DNA of 64,000 bases from contig NC_003284.9 in assembly GCF_000002985.6 (NCBI RefSeq), positions 13,392,001 to 13,456,000 of the forward strand, read 5' to 3'. Position 1 is the first letter of the stretch. Every line of letters begins with the position of its first letter. Of the stretch, positions 47,401 through 57,655 are shown piece by piece. Position numbers and translations under genes: made by a program. The notes beneath the pieces were generated by a model that worked only from the letters and a program-made list of their open reading frames with translations, was not told where the DNA came from and did not search any database. This DNA comes from Caenorhabditis elegans (taxonomy: Eukaryota > Nematoda > Chromadorea > Rhabditida > Rhabditidae).

Positions 47401-49120
47401 TATCAGTTACCACTGAGTCCAACAGCCGTTAATGGAGAACTATACGACCGAACGTATCCACTCACCTCCTTTGCTACAAATGTGGATTTGAAAGAAGAGC
47501 AAAAATTTCAGCCTTTAATACAAGTGAGTACAATAAATTGGGGAAATTGGAGTTAATTAACATAACATCTTGTTATGCATTTTCGATATCAATTGTGACT
47601 ACACGATTTTAAATTATAAGCTCAAATTCAAAATATCTTCGGCATCCACAGAAATCTTGAAACGTGAAAAAGCAAAATCTTAAAAAAAAAAAAATCTTAC
47701 TAACTTTGGGACTTTTGGCAGATATTTAATTTAAATAAACCGAAAAAATATATCTTCATCAAAATTCACCTAGTGAACACATTTTTTCCAACAAAGCTGT
47801 CAAGCTGGAATATGATCAGAATTTAAAAAATTCCAGTTCAAACAAGTATTCAGCATTTTGTTCAAATTCATTTCAACTTCAGCATTTTCCAACAGAAAAT
47901 AATTAATTCATGAAATTCATTATTTCATTATGTTCTGTTCTTTCAACAGATTCCCAAATTTCTTACTTGCAGGAGCTGGACAAACTACCAAATTTTTTGA
48001 AAACCAAAGGAGGCCTCAACGAATATATTAAGGAATCAATTGGAGGGGTCAACGAGGTTCAAATGTACTTCAAACAGCCTGGCTCCCGCACAACGTGCCA
48101 CATCGAAAACCAGGCAATCGGATCTCTGAACTTAAATCTTGGCCCGGGAAAATGTATCTGGTATGCAGTGGCAAGCGAACATTCCGCCAAATTCGAACAG
48201 TTACTCATGAAAAAGAATCTATGGCCATATGACTCAGTTTTATGGCCAAATGAAGAAGAGCTTCTAAACTGGGGCATCCCGGTTATGAAATTCATTCAAG
48301 AAACAGATGATACAGTCTACGTTGGCACAGGAACCTATCACTGGGTCCAATCTATTGGATTTACTGGAAATGTGTCGTGGAACATTGCAGAATCAACGTT
48401 CGATCAGTTTGCTATGGCTGCTCTGGTCCATGATCACAATACTGAACAGAGCTATGATTCTGTGCTTCCGATTATTCCAATGGCATGGGAAATGGCAAAG
48501 AAGCGGGCGTTCCTTGGAACAGAAATGTACCCACTAATCAAGTCAATTCTAGCCAGGTATTTTTTTTCATAATGTGTTGGAAATTGTTTGATTGAGATTA
48601 AATCAGTTAATGTCAATTTTAAAACGAATGTGATGTATAAGAATATTACAGAAAGATGTAACAAATTTTCCAATAATTACTTAATGATGAAATTAAAATT
48701 TTCAATAGACAAACCTTTCGATCAAAATGAGCTAATTATTGTCAGTAATTAAATTTATAATATTAATGATCATAAATAAATTAAATCACATTTTCAGATC
48801 ACTTGCAAAATCAACTTTCGAGTTGGACAAAGCTAAATCCGCTGGAGCCAAAATTTCCAACATCGAAGATGCTTCGGTGGAGCTGAGCCATGTGGAACGT
48901 TGCCAGGGTAAAAAATGTAAACGGGACGTGCTCTTCAACACTGTCGTGATCAAACAAAACAGTCGAAACAAGACGGAAAAACTTTGCGTCGATTGCTGTC
49001 ACAACATGTAAGTTTATAATAAAGTGAACCTAAGTAATACATATGTTTTAAAGGAAAGGAAGCACGGTGATCATGAGACACACGATTAACGAATTGGTGA
49101 CCATTTACAATGAGTATTAA
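44454..49120 (+). CDS. jmjd-3.2: JmjC histone H3K27 demethylase, UTX/JMJD3 family, 753 aa
   Basis: Seven exons (44454-44622, 44831-45063, 46149-46944, 47321-47523, 47973-48556, 48798-49007, 49054-49120) join in frame to 753 aa. The N-terminus is acidic with an NLS-like SRKRKAP. The family-specific linker precedes JmjC (about residues 390-620) with the iron ligands in TCHIENQ (His about 510, Glu about 512) and GTYHWVQS (His about 590). A C-terminal Cys4 zinc module follows (RCQGKKC ... LCVDCC), as in UTX/JMJD3. It removes methyl groups from H3K27 using Fe(II) and 2-oxoglutarate in the nucleus. There are no TPR repeats, so it is the JMJD3-like short form. Intron 2 (1,085 nt) is mostly a palindromic transposon. 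Three JMJD3-like paralogues plus utx-1 are recalled on worm X; gene order points to C29F7.6. Confidence 0.92.
45127..45931. mobile_element. 805-bp palindromic non-autonomous DNA transposon (TA-flanked) in a jmjd-3.2 intron
   Basis: The ends GGGAATGACCAGAATAAGTG and CACTTATTCTGGTCATTCCC are inverted repeats, each flanked by TA, as for Tc1/mariner-type insertion. Complementarity extends inward through nearly the whole element (left arm about 45127-45415, right arm about 45465-45655 and 45825-45931). About 170 bp (45656-45824) on the right has no partner. No transposase is encoded. Confidence 0.88.
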
Positions 49121-49569
49121 TCATTTATTGTTTAATTTTGAAATTTTTTTAGATTCAGTGATTTTTAATAATTTATTTCTGTTAATCTATTTTTTAAAGC
49201 TTGAAAGCTGAATTTTTGTGTTAGCATCACCTACTTCATAATGTCTTTCTGTTTTTTGCAAGATTTACCCCTCACCTCGACTCTCATTCATACTATTCTA
49301 TGTGCTTTTGAATTCTGTTCAATATTCTCCTGTTTTTTAAATTATCTGTAATATTCGCGTTGTCATGCCTAATTGTCATGAAAACTATAATTTTGTCCGA
49401 TTCCATATTTTTATTCTTCATAGTCATGTTTGAGTGTTCTTGTTATTTTCTAATAAGGTTATAACATTATCAAAAAAAAATAGTGAGATATTAACATTTT
49501 TTGGCGATAAGCAAAAAGAAACATCGTTCTTCATCTGAGGTGACCGAATGTGATTTTTTAGTTTTTTAA
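49121..49569. other. 3' flank of jmjd-3.2
   Basis: AT-rich non-coding sequence; presumably holds the 3' UTR. Nothing else is supported. Confidence 0.4.
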
Positions 49570-49765
49570 AAGGATTAAAGGACGATCCGTTCTTCAAGTG
49601 CTATGCACTGCGGATCTGGGATTCAGGTACACTGCCTGGTGGTGATCCCTCTGGGCTGTAATTTAAGCCACGTCCTAGCCGGGGACTGTGGCCGATAATC
49701 CAGTCGTGGATTGCTCCACTTCCCAATAGAGGCTGGGTGAACCTAGGGGGTGAGGCCGTATATTT
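49570..49765. ncRNA. Candidate structured non-coding RNA or unrecognised repeat
   Basis: A GC-rich island of about 195 nt in AT-rich DNA folds on paper into successive hairpins: GATCCG...CGGATC enclosing AGTGC/GCACT (about 49577-49616), GGGAT...ATCCC enclosing CAGG/CCTG (about 49619-49651), GGCT/AGCC (about 49653-49672), and GATAATCCA/TGGATTG (about 49695-49715). There are no long open frames. It does not look like tRNA, 5S or the spliceosomal RNAs I know. Strand is uncertain. It could be a SINE-like repeat. Confidence 0.35.
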
Positions 49766-50191
49766 AAGTATATTTAAAAGTGTAGTGAAAGAAGAAAACT
49801 ACCTGCCTCAGACGCTTTAACCGTTCAAAGGGCATACCTGACAAATGTTTGTTCACCGAAAAAAGTTTGAAAATCGCTTTTGGACTCATTTCTGTGGGAG
49901 TTATGTACTCTGCAAGCTTTAAACGTAAATAAAATGTTCTTTGAGATCCATCAAAAGTCAACAGCTGTTTTTAATATGTTTTGCTCTGTGACCAAATGAG
50001 AGAATAACTGGAAAATCTTTATGTTTAGTGTGGCTAAAACATTGAAATTAAATTTTACGGAAATTGCATTTCGAAAAACGTGGTTAGTATGAATTGATTG
50101 TCTAAGACAATACACAGTTGTGTAAAAATATTAAAATCACCAGAATTTCCTGAAAATCGATGCTATATCTAGAAAGGTAGAGAGCCTTCGT

Positions 50192-50365
50192 TTATTTTCT
50201 TGAAGGCAGCAAAGGAAGTTGGAAAATTGCAGCCATTCCTTTTACAGAAGCATCGCGTTGAGGTTTGGGATAGAATGTGCTTTCCATGAAGCTGGAAGCC
50301 CTGAAACAAATTATTTTCAAAAAATATAACTTTTGTATCTATTTCTATTTACCTCTGTTAGACAT
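50192..50365 (-). CDS. Possible tiny spliced ORF, weak
   Basis: A short exon ending at about 50352 (ATGTCTAACAGAG|GTAAATAG) and an acceptor near 50300 (TTGTTTCAG) define a well-formed intron of about 50 nt on the minus strand. Downstream an ATG frame of 31 codons (MESTFYPKPQRD...) runs to TAA at 50192, but the splice does not keep the upstream ATG in that frame. It may be a small peptide gene or a non-coding transcript. Confidence 0.2.
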
Positions 50366-50642
50366 AGTAGAAGAGATGTGTAAATGATTCAAACTTTTTT
50401 GCTGTAATTTTTCCCTAACATCCGATAGCACCAGGGCCGTGCGGCTGCTAAAGTTAGAAATTAGAATTAGAAAACCGAGAAATTAGGCCCGGTTCGGCTG
50501 TCTTTTCTACCAGACGCACAGCCTTGCTCCGCACTAGCCCGTCACTTTCCCCTTTTCTTTTTCTTCATCGCGAAACATACACAGAGAGAAAGAGACGAGA
50601 GCGCACAGCGACATTGCCACAAATTCTCGTTCGCGAAAATGT

Positions 50643-50724
50643 GATCAGGTGGCCGAGTGGTTAAGGCGATGGACTGCTAATCCATTGGGGTTTCCCCGCG
50701 TGAGTTCGAATCTCATCTTGATCG
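50643..50724 (+). tRNA. tRNA-Ser (anticodon GCT)
   Basis: An 82-nt class II tRNA: acceptor GATCAGG/CTTGATC, anticodon loop CTGCTAA (GCT), long variable arm GGGGTTTCCCC, T-loop GTTCGAATC, discriminator G. The same gene recurs at 56873-56954 on the minus strand. Confidence 0.95.
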
Positions 50725-51385
50725 AATCTTTTTTGTGCACTATGACATTGCATTCACTTCATTTTTTTTTGAACTTCTATGAGTTTTAAGTGTTTATGAG
50801 AATTTATTGAAAAAGTTTAAAAAAGTTTAATTTAAAAACTTAAAAAGGTTAAATTGTTTCAGGGTACTTCACATACTGCAAAAACGTTGTGTTTTAATAA
50901 ACACAAAATTCTGGAACAAAAATTCGTGAGCATCATCCGATCTTTGTAGCCTTCATCTGGTTTCTAGCGGTTAATACCTGAACATAAAAAAATATCTCAC
51001 TTATTCTTTTTTGTTTCGAAGAAAATTGTTGAGAAAGATTCTTTTGCAACAAGAAAAAATGACCGATGAGAAAAGTTTTTACAAAATGCACGAATACTTG
51101 AATACAATTGTACAGAGAAATTAGGAACAAGCGAATAAACTAATGACTATGTGCTAGCAGTGTACAGCTTGGGTAACTCTCTTTGCCAACTTTCTTCTAT
51201 ATACGGTGTATAGGAAAAATGTACCGGATACTATAAAACACTTCTACAACCAATTTCGAATGATCCAAAAGTTTACCACTACATAGAAATCTACATTAAG
51301 AATTGACATTTGTAGTGATCCGCGAAACATTGAAAATAAACCTGAAAATCAAATAGTTTAACAAAAAAATTCTCAAAAAATGATT

Positions 51386-51504
51386 TGCACGAAGTGGGAT
51401 TCGAACCCACGCACCCGTACGAGTACCAGAACGCCCAATCGGCTTCGAACTTGAAGCAAGCTATTGCTTGAGTCTGGCGCCTTAGACCACTCGGCCATCC
51501 GTGC
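51386..51504 (-). tRNA. tRNA-Leu (anticodon CAA) with intron
   Basis: A class II tRNA on the minus strand, 119 nt including an intron of about 35 nt just after the anticodon: CCAGACTCAAG, then the intron CAATAGCTTG...TTGGG, then the pairing TCTGG. Acceptor GCACGGA/TTCGTGC, T-loop GTTCGAATC. An intron at this place is normal for eukaryotic tRNA-Leu(CAA). Confidence 0.93.
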
Positions 51505-52452
51505 TACAACAAAATAACATTACAAAAAAGTTGACGAACATGACTGCCATACTATTGAAGAAGTCACGGGTTGCCTCTCGTGGCAATTTTTGTTCCTGTG
51601 AGCCGTGAAATTTCCCAAGTGATCTATTGATAAAACTAAACTTCTGAAACAAACTTTTCAAATTAAAAATTTGTTGTATATTGACATCACAAAATCACTA
51701 GTTTCAGAGCATGAAAACGGACTTGATTGCGCACGAGAAGAACTATCTGGTGGATCATCTCATGTGACGACAGCATTCCACAACACCATTATATGCACAA
51801 TTTTAAAAGCATAACTTGTATTGAATTTTTTTGTTTGATATATAATAGCAATTTTGAAAGATACATATAGAACATATACTTGAATGAAATTTTTTGAAAT
51901 ACTGTAAAAATGGCACCTAATTGTTAGCAGACTAAACACAACAGTTTGAAATTTTTAGTACGTTTTCATAAGTACTTACTTAATTTCAGAATAATTCAAA
52001 TTATTCAACAGTTTTCTTATAATATTTCCACGTGAAATGTCAGTTTTCGCTGATAACAAACAGTTTCCTCAAAATCAAAATCAGTGCTCGAGAGATATAA
52101 TTATCCCTTCCACTACATATTTACTCTTAATACTGCGCTAACGGTGGCAAAAACCCCTGCCCTAATAACGAACATCGGAAGAGATGCAGACTTGAATACA
52201 AGTAGAGTGCAAAGATGAAAAGGTTATTGAAAATAGCGTACTGATGCGTGAGATGCAGACAAAACCATGGTCGTGGCCTAGCGATGACTGATGGATTTGC
52301 CTTCCACGAATAAAATTCAAATGTCACCACCGCGGTCACTTGGCAAATTGCACGGCTCTCGAGAAACATTTGTTTTCGAGAGGCAACCGGTGACTTTTCT
52401 GTCAGTAGGACAGTCCTGCTCCTCAACTTTTTTGTCATTTTGTTGTTTTGTA
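51505..52452. other. Intergenic stretch with one weak exon-like segment
   Basis: On the plus strand, TTTCAG at about 51706 is followed by an open 18-codon run (SMKTDLIAHEKNYLVDHLM) ending in TGA near 51768. It looks like a terminal exon, but no upstream exon was found. The rest is AT-rich. Confidence 0.3.
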
Positions 52453-52520
52453 GCACGGATGGCCGAGTGGTCTAAGGCGCCAGACTCAAGCAATAGCTTG
52501 CCTCAAGTTCGAGGCCAATT
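52453..52520 (+). pseudogene. Truncated tRNA-Leu(CAA) copy
   Basis: Matches the first 60 or so nt of the functional tRNA-Leu at 51386-51504: acceptor 5' strand, D-arm, anticodon and most of the intron, with a few changes. It then stops at GAGGCCAATT. The 3' half, including the T-arm and acceptor 3' strand, is missing, so no mature tRNA can form. Confidence 0.9.
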
Positions 52521-52856
52521 TTCTATTTTTGGAATTCTTTGTTTAACAGTTAAATTATTCGTTTAATTTTTAATGTTTCACCAATCACTGCAAATCTCAA
52601 TTCTTCAAGAAACCTTCCAGTGGTTTATTTTTTTAGAACATTCGAAATTGAGTGTAGATGTGTCGTATAAAAAAAAAATAAGTAGGTGGAGTAAGTTTCC
52701 TACACTTTATGCTCCTAGTTTGACGTTTGTTTGTTTAATTGACCTTAAATTCTCTGTTAATTTTTATTTGAGAATTCGTGTACTGTATGACGGCTGTGTG
52801 TTTTTCAATTATTAAAATGGTAGCAACTACAAGTGCTAGAATTACTGTTCAGAAAA

Positions 52857-55800
52857 ATGTCAAAGCTTCACCCATTAAGGACAATTAAGGACGTGAGTTG
52901 CTTTTCGGTGTTGAATGTTCTACAAGTGAACAGAGAAATCAATTAGATTATTTGTTTTACGTACCCTGAAACTAAGTTAATGTTTTTTGAAAACCCCCGG
53001 TATGCGGCAAATCTCAAAACTTGCCGACATTGTCTAACTAGTAAGATTTTGGTAATTAAAATAGATTTTTTGTTAAATAGTTTAGGATAACCATTTCCGA
53101 AGCTTGACAATTTCGGGAAATCTAAACTTTGGAAACTTGTTGTATTTTTTTGGAAAATTGGTGAATGTAGCCGCAAAAAATTTACTTAGACGGCATATAC
53201 ATTGTAAGCTTCGTAACACATGTTGATCTTGACGTCGCCTCGCGCGGTATTTTCAAGTGCCTTTGGTCATGGAATCTATGCCATCCATTAGGCGGTATCA
53301 GGCTTACAAACATGTGTAAATGGTACCACTTGTTTCATTTCCTTCATCCTCATTGTACTTGACTTAATAGTTTTTCCAGTGAATTTTTTACAGGCCAATT
53401 TCAGCGTATGCAAGCATGAACACGGATATTGTTGATAATTCTGACTTCAAAAATTTAAATTAGTCATTTTTACTTGACCAGAACGAATTAATACGCTATT
53501 TTACAGAGCACTCACCTCATCCTTGCCGAACAGTAAGCGGAAAATGCATATATTGCAACAAACAAAGAAGTCCATTGAAAGGAGCATTCAGGAAGAATGT
53601 TCGGAAGAATGGTGGAAATCTGATTGACACTCTTGTTCAGTGTGGGTATCAGTCGTCAGGCGTCCGTTGTTCCTTCTACTTTCACATTGCTTGTCATCAT
53701 GTAAGTTACTGATCAGAGTTATTTGAAATGTTTTTACTGTACTCAATTTTCTAAACTGAGAGCCTGAAAAATGCTATCCCTTGAGATCGGTAAATAAAAC
53801 TTTTAATATAACTGTTTCAAATTGTGGGAAACTATAATAGTAACGCAGGCGTGTGGCCCCAAAAATTTAACTAAAAAGTTTTACTATTGAAACTTCTCAG
53901 TTTTTTTGTAATGTTTTTAGAACTAAATTTTCTATTAAAATTTTGGTAATAAGTTTGAGTAACTGTATTGCCTGTTTATGTCAGTAAACATTAATTTTAA
54001 AATTTTCTTTATTATTGTCTTGAGGTATTCTAAATTATTCATATGCAAAATTGGAATAAATAGATTCGCATGTAGCTAGAAACAAATTTTGAACCATTCG
54101 AGAAAAAATATCACTAGAAGGTTTTTCTTCTCTTTTTTTTGTTTGGAATAAACATCTAATAGAGTATTGAACATTTCTGAGAAGAACAAAAAATACGGAC
54201 CAAAGCCGTTGGATCAAAACCTTTAGAATTGTAGCAATCTATCATACCTTTTACTGAAATTTTTTGCACTATTGATACATTTTAGCTTTTTATTAGTGTT
54301 TTACTGAATTTACTTAGACGGTTCAGCCTTTAAGCAAGAGAATTACAAAACTAGGTGTACCAAAAAATTAATTGAAAAAATATATTATCCAGCATCTACG
54401 ACATATAGGCAAAACTGGAAATTACAACTTAATTTTTTTAAAATTCCTCTTTAAACTACTTTTTCTCTGAAATTTTAAACCCCCCACAAAAAACTTTTGT
54501 GATCTTTTGGCACAGCAGTGAGTGAACCTTTAGAAACAATAAAATATTTGGGTTCTTCAACTTTTATTTAACAACATTATTCAAGAAAATAATAATTTAA
54601 ATTCATATATGATTTAACTCATGTTTGATTTTGCATTCATCATGTTTATTTTTTCAGACTGCCCGCCCCATCAAACGATCACCACAGTATTCCGCTTTAA
54701 AGCAGAACGATGGATGCATGATGTGTCCAGATCATATTTGTGAGATATGTTTTACGGAAGGATTTGAAAGTTCTGCAACACTCGGGAATCTGCTACACGA
54801 GCAGTCGACGATTCGTGCTTTTCATAGTAGTTGTATGCCGGCTGGATACACAGAGAAAAATGCCGGAGTTGTCTCATTGAACCCTAGAATTCAAGAGTTT
54901 CTTGGAACTCATTTTCCGGCTTGCGGCACTTGCGGAACATCTACGCCCCCAATGATCAAATGCTCTGGATGTGTGCATTCATTTCACAGGGCATGTTTCC
55001 CGATGAAGCTCACAGAAGAGAGCAAGTCCCACTGCGAGTCTTGCGTTTTTGACATTCGAATGCGTATTGGCGATGAAGTATTAACTGAAAAAGATGAGAT
55101 ATTTTGCTCAGGAGTCATTGAAGACTGGAATCAAAACCACTTTGCAAAACAAGATGAAAACTTTGGGAAAGAAGGATTCGCCTCAATTTTGTTTGATGGA
55201 GTAGGTTCTCGGCAAATCCTTCCAATCAACTCTTTGTTTAGACCATATTCAAGAGTTACGAATATCATTTTTCATTCCATAAAATCAATGTATAACGGAC
55301 ATCCTCAAGAATTGGAAAACCTGAAGTCAATGCTCCAGAAAATCGAGAGTCAGCGTCCTCCTGTGAGCCGACCCATTCCCAAGTTCCAGAGCATTTCCAT
55401 TTTCCACAGCACAATCAAGGAGCTCCTTTGTCATGACGACGATTTTCTCCCAAATGTGAAAACCTGCGAAGACCTTCTTCTGAAGTTTGAGAAGAACAAG
55501 GGATATGGTGTGTTTGCGACAAAAATTTTGGAAAATGGATGTGTGATTGGTCAATATTGCGGAGAATACATTTCTGAAAAGGAAAAAGCACGAAGAGACG
55601 CTTTGGCAAAAGTTTGCAACGACAAAGAATGCAAGTTCTACAGTTTCCAAGTAAAACTCGAGCTTCTCAATGAGCTTCAAGCTCAAAAGGTTTATGTGGA
55701 TGGGTCTTCGGTTAAAAATATCACTGCGTGAGTTTTTAAATTTGTGTTTTTAAGGTTTTACAAATTTGCACAGAAAAGTCGGAAAATATAAAAATGTTCT

Positions 55801-56230
55801 ACGTTAGAAATAATAGAGTTATCACAGAAGAGAAATAAAAAATCAAAGGTGAAATTTCATTAATATATATATATACATATAATTTCTATTAATTTAATCT
55901 TAGATGTTTTATTAGTTTTTCGAAAATATGTAACAGACATTTTTATGGATACTAATTTTTAAAGAACTAATAAATGCTATAAAGTTTGAGACGAAAAAAT
56001 GTATGCAGATTTTCAGAATTCTCAATACGTCTTGTGAGCCCAATTGCACAGCAATCGTGGAAGAGATATCAATTCAGAATATTAGAATCGAATACATTGT
56101 GATCAAAACTAAACGTACTATCAAAGTTGGTGAAGAACTAACAATCAATTACAAGTGGAACAGCTCATTCAAATGCTTTTGTGGATCGGAGAAGTGCAAA
56201 TCGCCCTGGAAGCCATCGGATTGGCAGTGA
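52857..56230 (+). CDS. set-12: PHD-SET domain protein of the NSD/MES-4 (SET2) class, about 503 aa
   Basis: Exons about 52857-52892 (start uncertain), 53509-53700, 54658-55727 and 56017-56230. The last three are firm; with the first the total is 503 aa. Domains: an extended PHD-like Cys/His module (CIYCN ... HIACHH ... CMMCPDHICEICF), a PHD finger (CGTC ... CSGCVHSFHRAC ... CESC, about 165-206), a PWWP-like segment (about 212-275), SET (about 355-490: GYGVFATKIL, YCGEY, GEELTINY) and a post-SET CFCGSEKC. This resembles histone H3K36 methyltransferases. Oddities: the cofactor-binding NHSC motif reads NTSCEPN and the Cys-rich AWS region before SET is not visible, so activity is uncertain. The acceptor before exon 2 must be used as ACAGAG|CAC to fit the proposed start. 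The symbol is my best recollection for the X-linked member of this class. Confidence 0.8.
53701..54657. other. Long intron of the PHD-SET gene
   Basis: 957-nt intron between GTAAGTTA and TTTTTTCAG. No repeat element or nested gene was recognised. Confidence 0.5.
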
Positions 56231-56254
56231 AAAATTTTGACTGATAAGTCGAAG

Positions 56255-56255
<1 letters not shown>

Positions 56256-56305
<50 letters not shown>
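56256..56305. repeat. (TA)n microsatellite
   Basis: About 24 uninterrupted TA units 25 bp after the PHD-SET stop codon, probably in its 3' UTR. Confidence 0.95.
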
Positions 56306-56306
<1 letters not shown>

Positions 56307-56676
56307 CACTAATCAATTCATATCTTTTTTGTGAAATTCTTGCCGATCTTTCATTTTCCCGTTCTCAAATCGCCTGCTAATTTTAATTTCTATTATTATA
56401 TTCATACGACATATTTGGATAGTGTTATATTTGTATTATTTGTAATTTTCATATAGTGAGTATTTAATGGCATTTTCCAATATTATTCTTTTTTTTTATT
56501 AATATATTTTCCTTTCGTTAAAAAAAGTTCAAATAAATAGAAGTGAGTTTAAAAGAGCTGCGTATTCATAAATGTGATAATTTTTTTTGAAAATACTGGT
56601 TTTTTTGAGTAACATATTGCGTTCTCATGATTTTCGGTATTTGTTATATACTCTAGTGCAATCTTCACTTTTCATC

Positions 56677-56748
56677 TCCGTTGTGGTCTAGTGGTTAGGA
56701 TTTATGGCTCTCACCCATAAGGCCGGGGTTCGATTCCCCGCAACGGAA
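56677..56748 (+). tRNA. tRNA-Glu (anticodon CTC), variant
   Basis: A 72-nt cloverleaf: acceptor TCCGTTG/CAACGGA, D-arm GTCTAGTGGTTAGGAT, anticodon loop CTCTCAC (CTC), T-loop GGTTCGATTCC, discriminator A. The anticodon stem is TTATGG/CCATAA-like, differing from the common worm tRNA-Glu stem as I recall it, but pairing is preserved. Confidence 0.9.
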
Positions 56749-56872
56749 TACATTTTTCGAATTCTGGAAACAAAGTTGTGAACTTCGTTTTTTGTCAGCT
56801 AAAATATCACAAAAACATGTGACGAAAATAATTTTCAACCAGAAACAACTATTTTGGACGGCAAAAAAGATT

Positions 56873-56954
56873 CGATCAGGATGAGATTCGAACTCACGCG
56901 GGGAAACCCCAATGGATTAGCAGTCCATCGCCTTAACCACTCGGCCACCTGATC
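56873..56954 (-). tRNA. tRNA-Ser (anticodon GCT)
   Basis: An 82-nt class II tRNA on the minus strand, sequence-matched to 50643-50724. Anticodon loop CTGCTAA, variable arm GGGGTTTCCCC. Confidence 0.95.
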
Positions 56955-57655
56955 ACATCGAGGCAAGCACGAAATTGTGTACAAATTGCAGCGCCCTTTT
57001 CTTCTCTTCTCTCCGCTACTTGTTTTTCTCTGCGTCTGAAGAGAGTTATGAGGCGGGCGGAGGGGACGCCCCCTCGTACACAACAGAATCTCAAAAAATA
57101 AAAATTCAAAACATTTAGTTAGCTAGAGGAATCTGTTTATCATTAGATGAATTAAATTATCGTCTATCTAGAAAACTATTAGGGTGTTCGATAAGTTTTT
57201 TCGTTTTTTCTCAATTTTGATTTTTTCTTAAATATTTTTTTGTGATTACATAGTAGTCAGTGAGTAGTGAAAAATGTATAAATACCAACCAGTTCCAGCA
57301 ACTTCCAGACTGCATCATCTGCCTTCGAGTGGAAATGTTAGTGTTTCATGCAGTTGTAAAACTTTTGTCTCAGCTATGATCTGAGACATGTCTATGTATT
57401 TCATTTTGCCCCGTCACAAAGTTATTTGTTCAATGATAATCTTATTTGAAAAAGTTTATAGAACGCATTGTAGTCAGACATTTGTTTTGCACGAAATTTG
57501 CTCCAGCTCAGTTTTTTTTTCAATATCTCAGTTGCAATGTTGCATTTTTTAGTCAGACAAGTTCGGGTACATTTTTGAGCATTATAAGACACATACACGT
57601 ATTTATTCACACGTAATTTGAACCACATTCAATACATTCTTTGGAAATCAATAAA
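56955..57655. other. Intergenic stretch
   Basis: A GC-rich tail near 57050-57075 (GGCGGGCGGAGGGGACG) may be tRNA upstream sequence. Otherwise AT-rich, with no supported gene. Confidence 0.4.

Noticed and set aside
52127-52456. 109-codon minus-strand frame next to the tRNA-Leu fragment
   Set aside because: No recognisable motif, no splice support, and it runs into the tRNA pseudogene.
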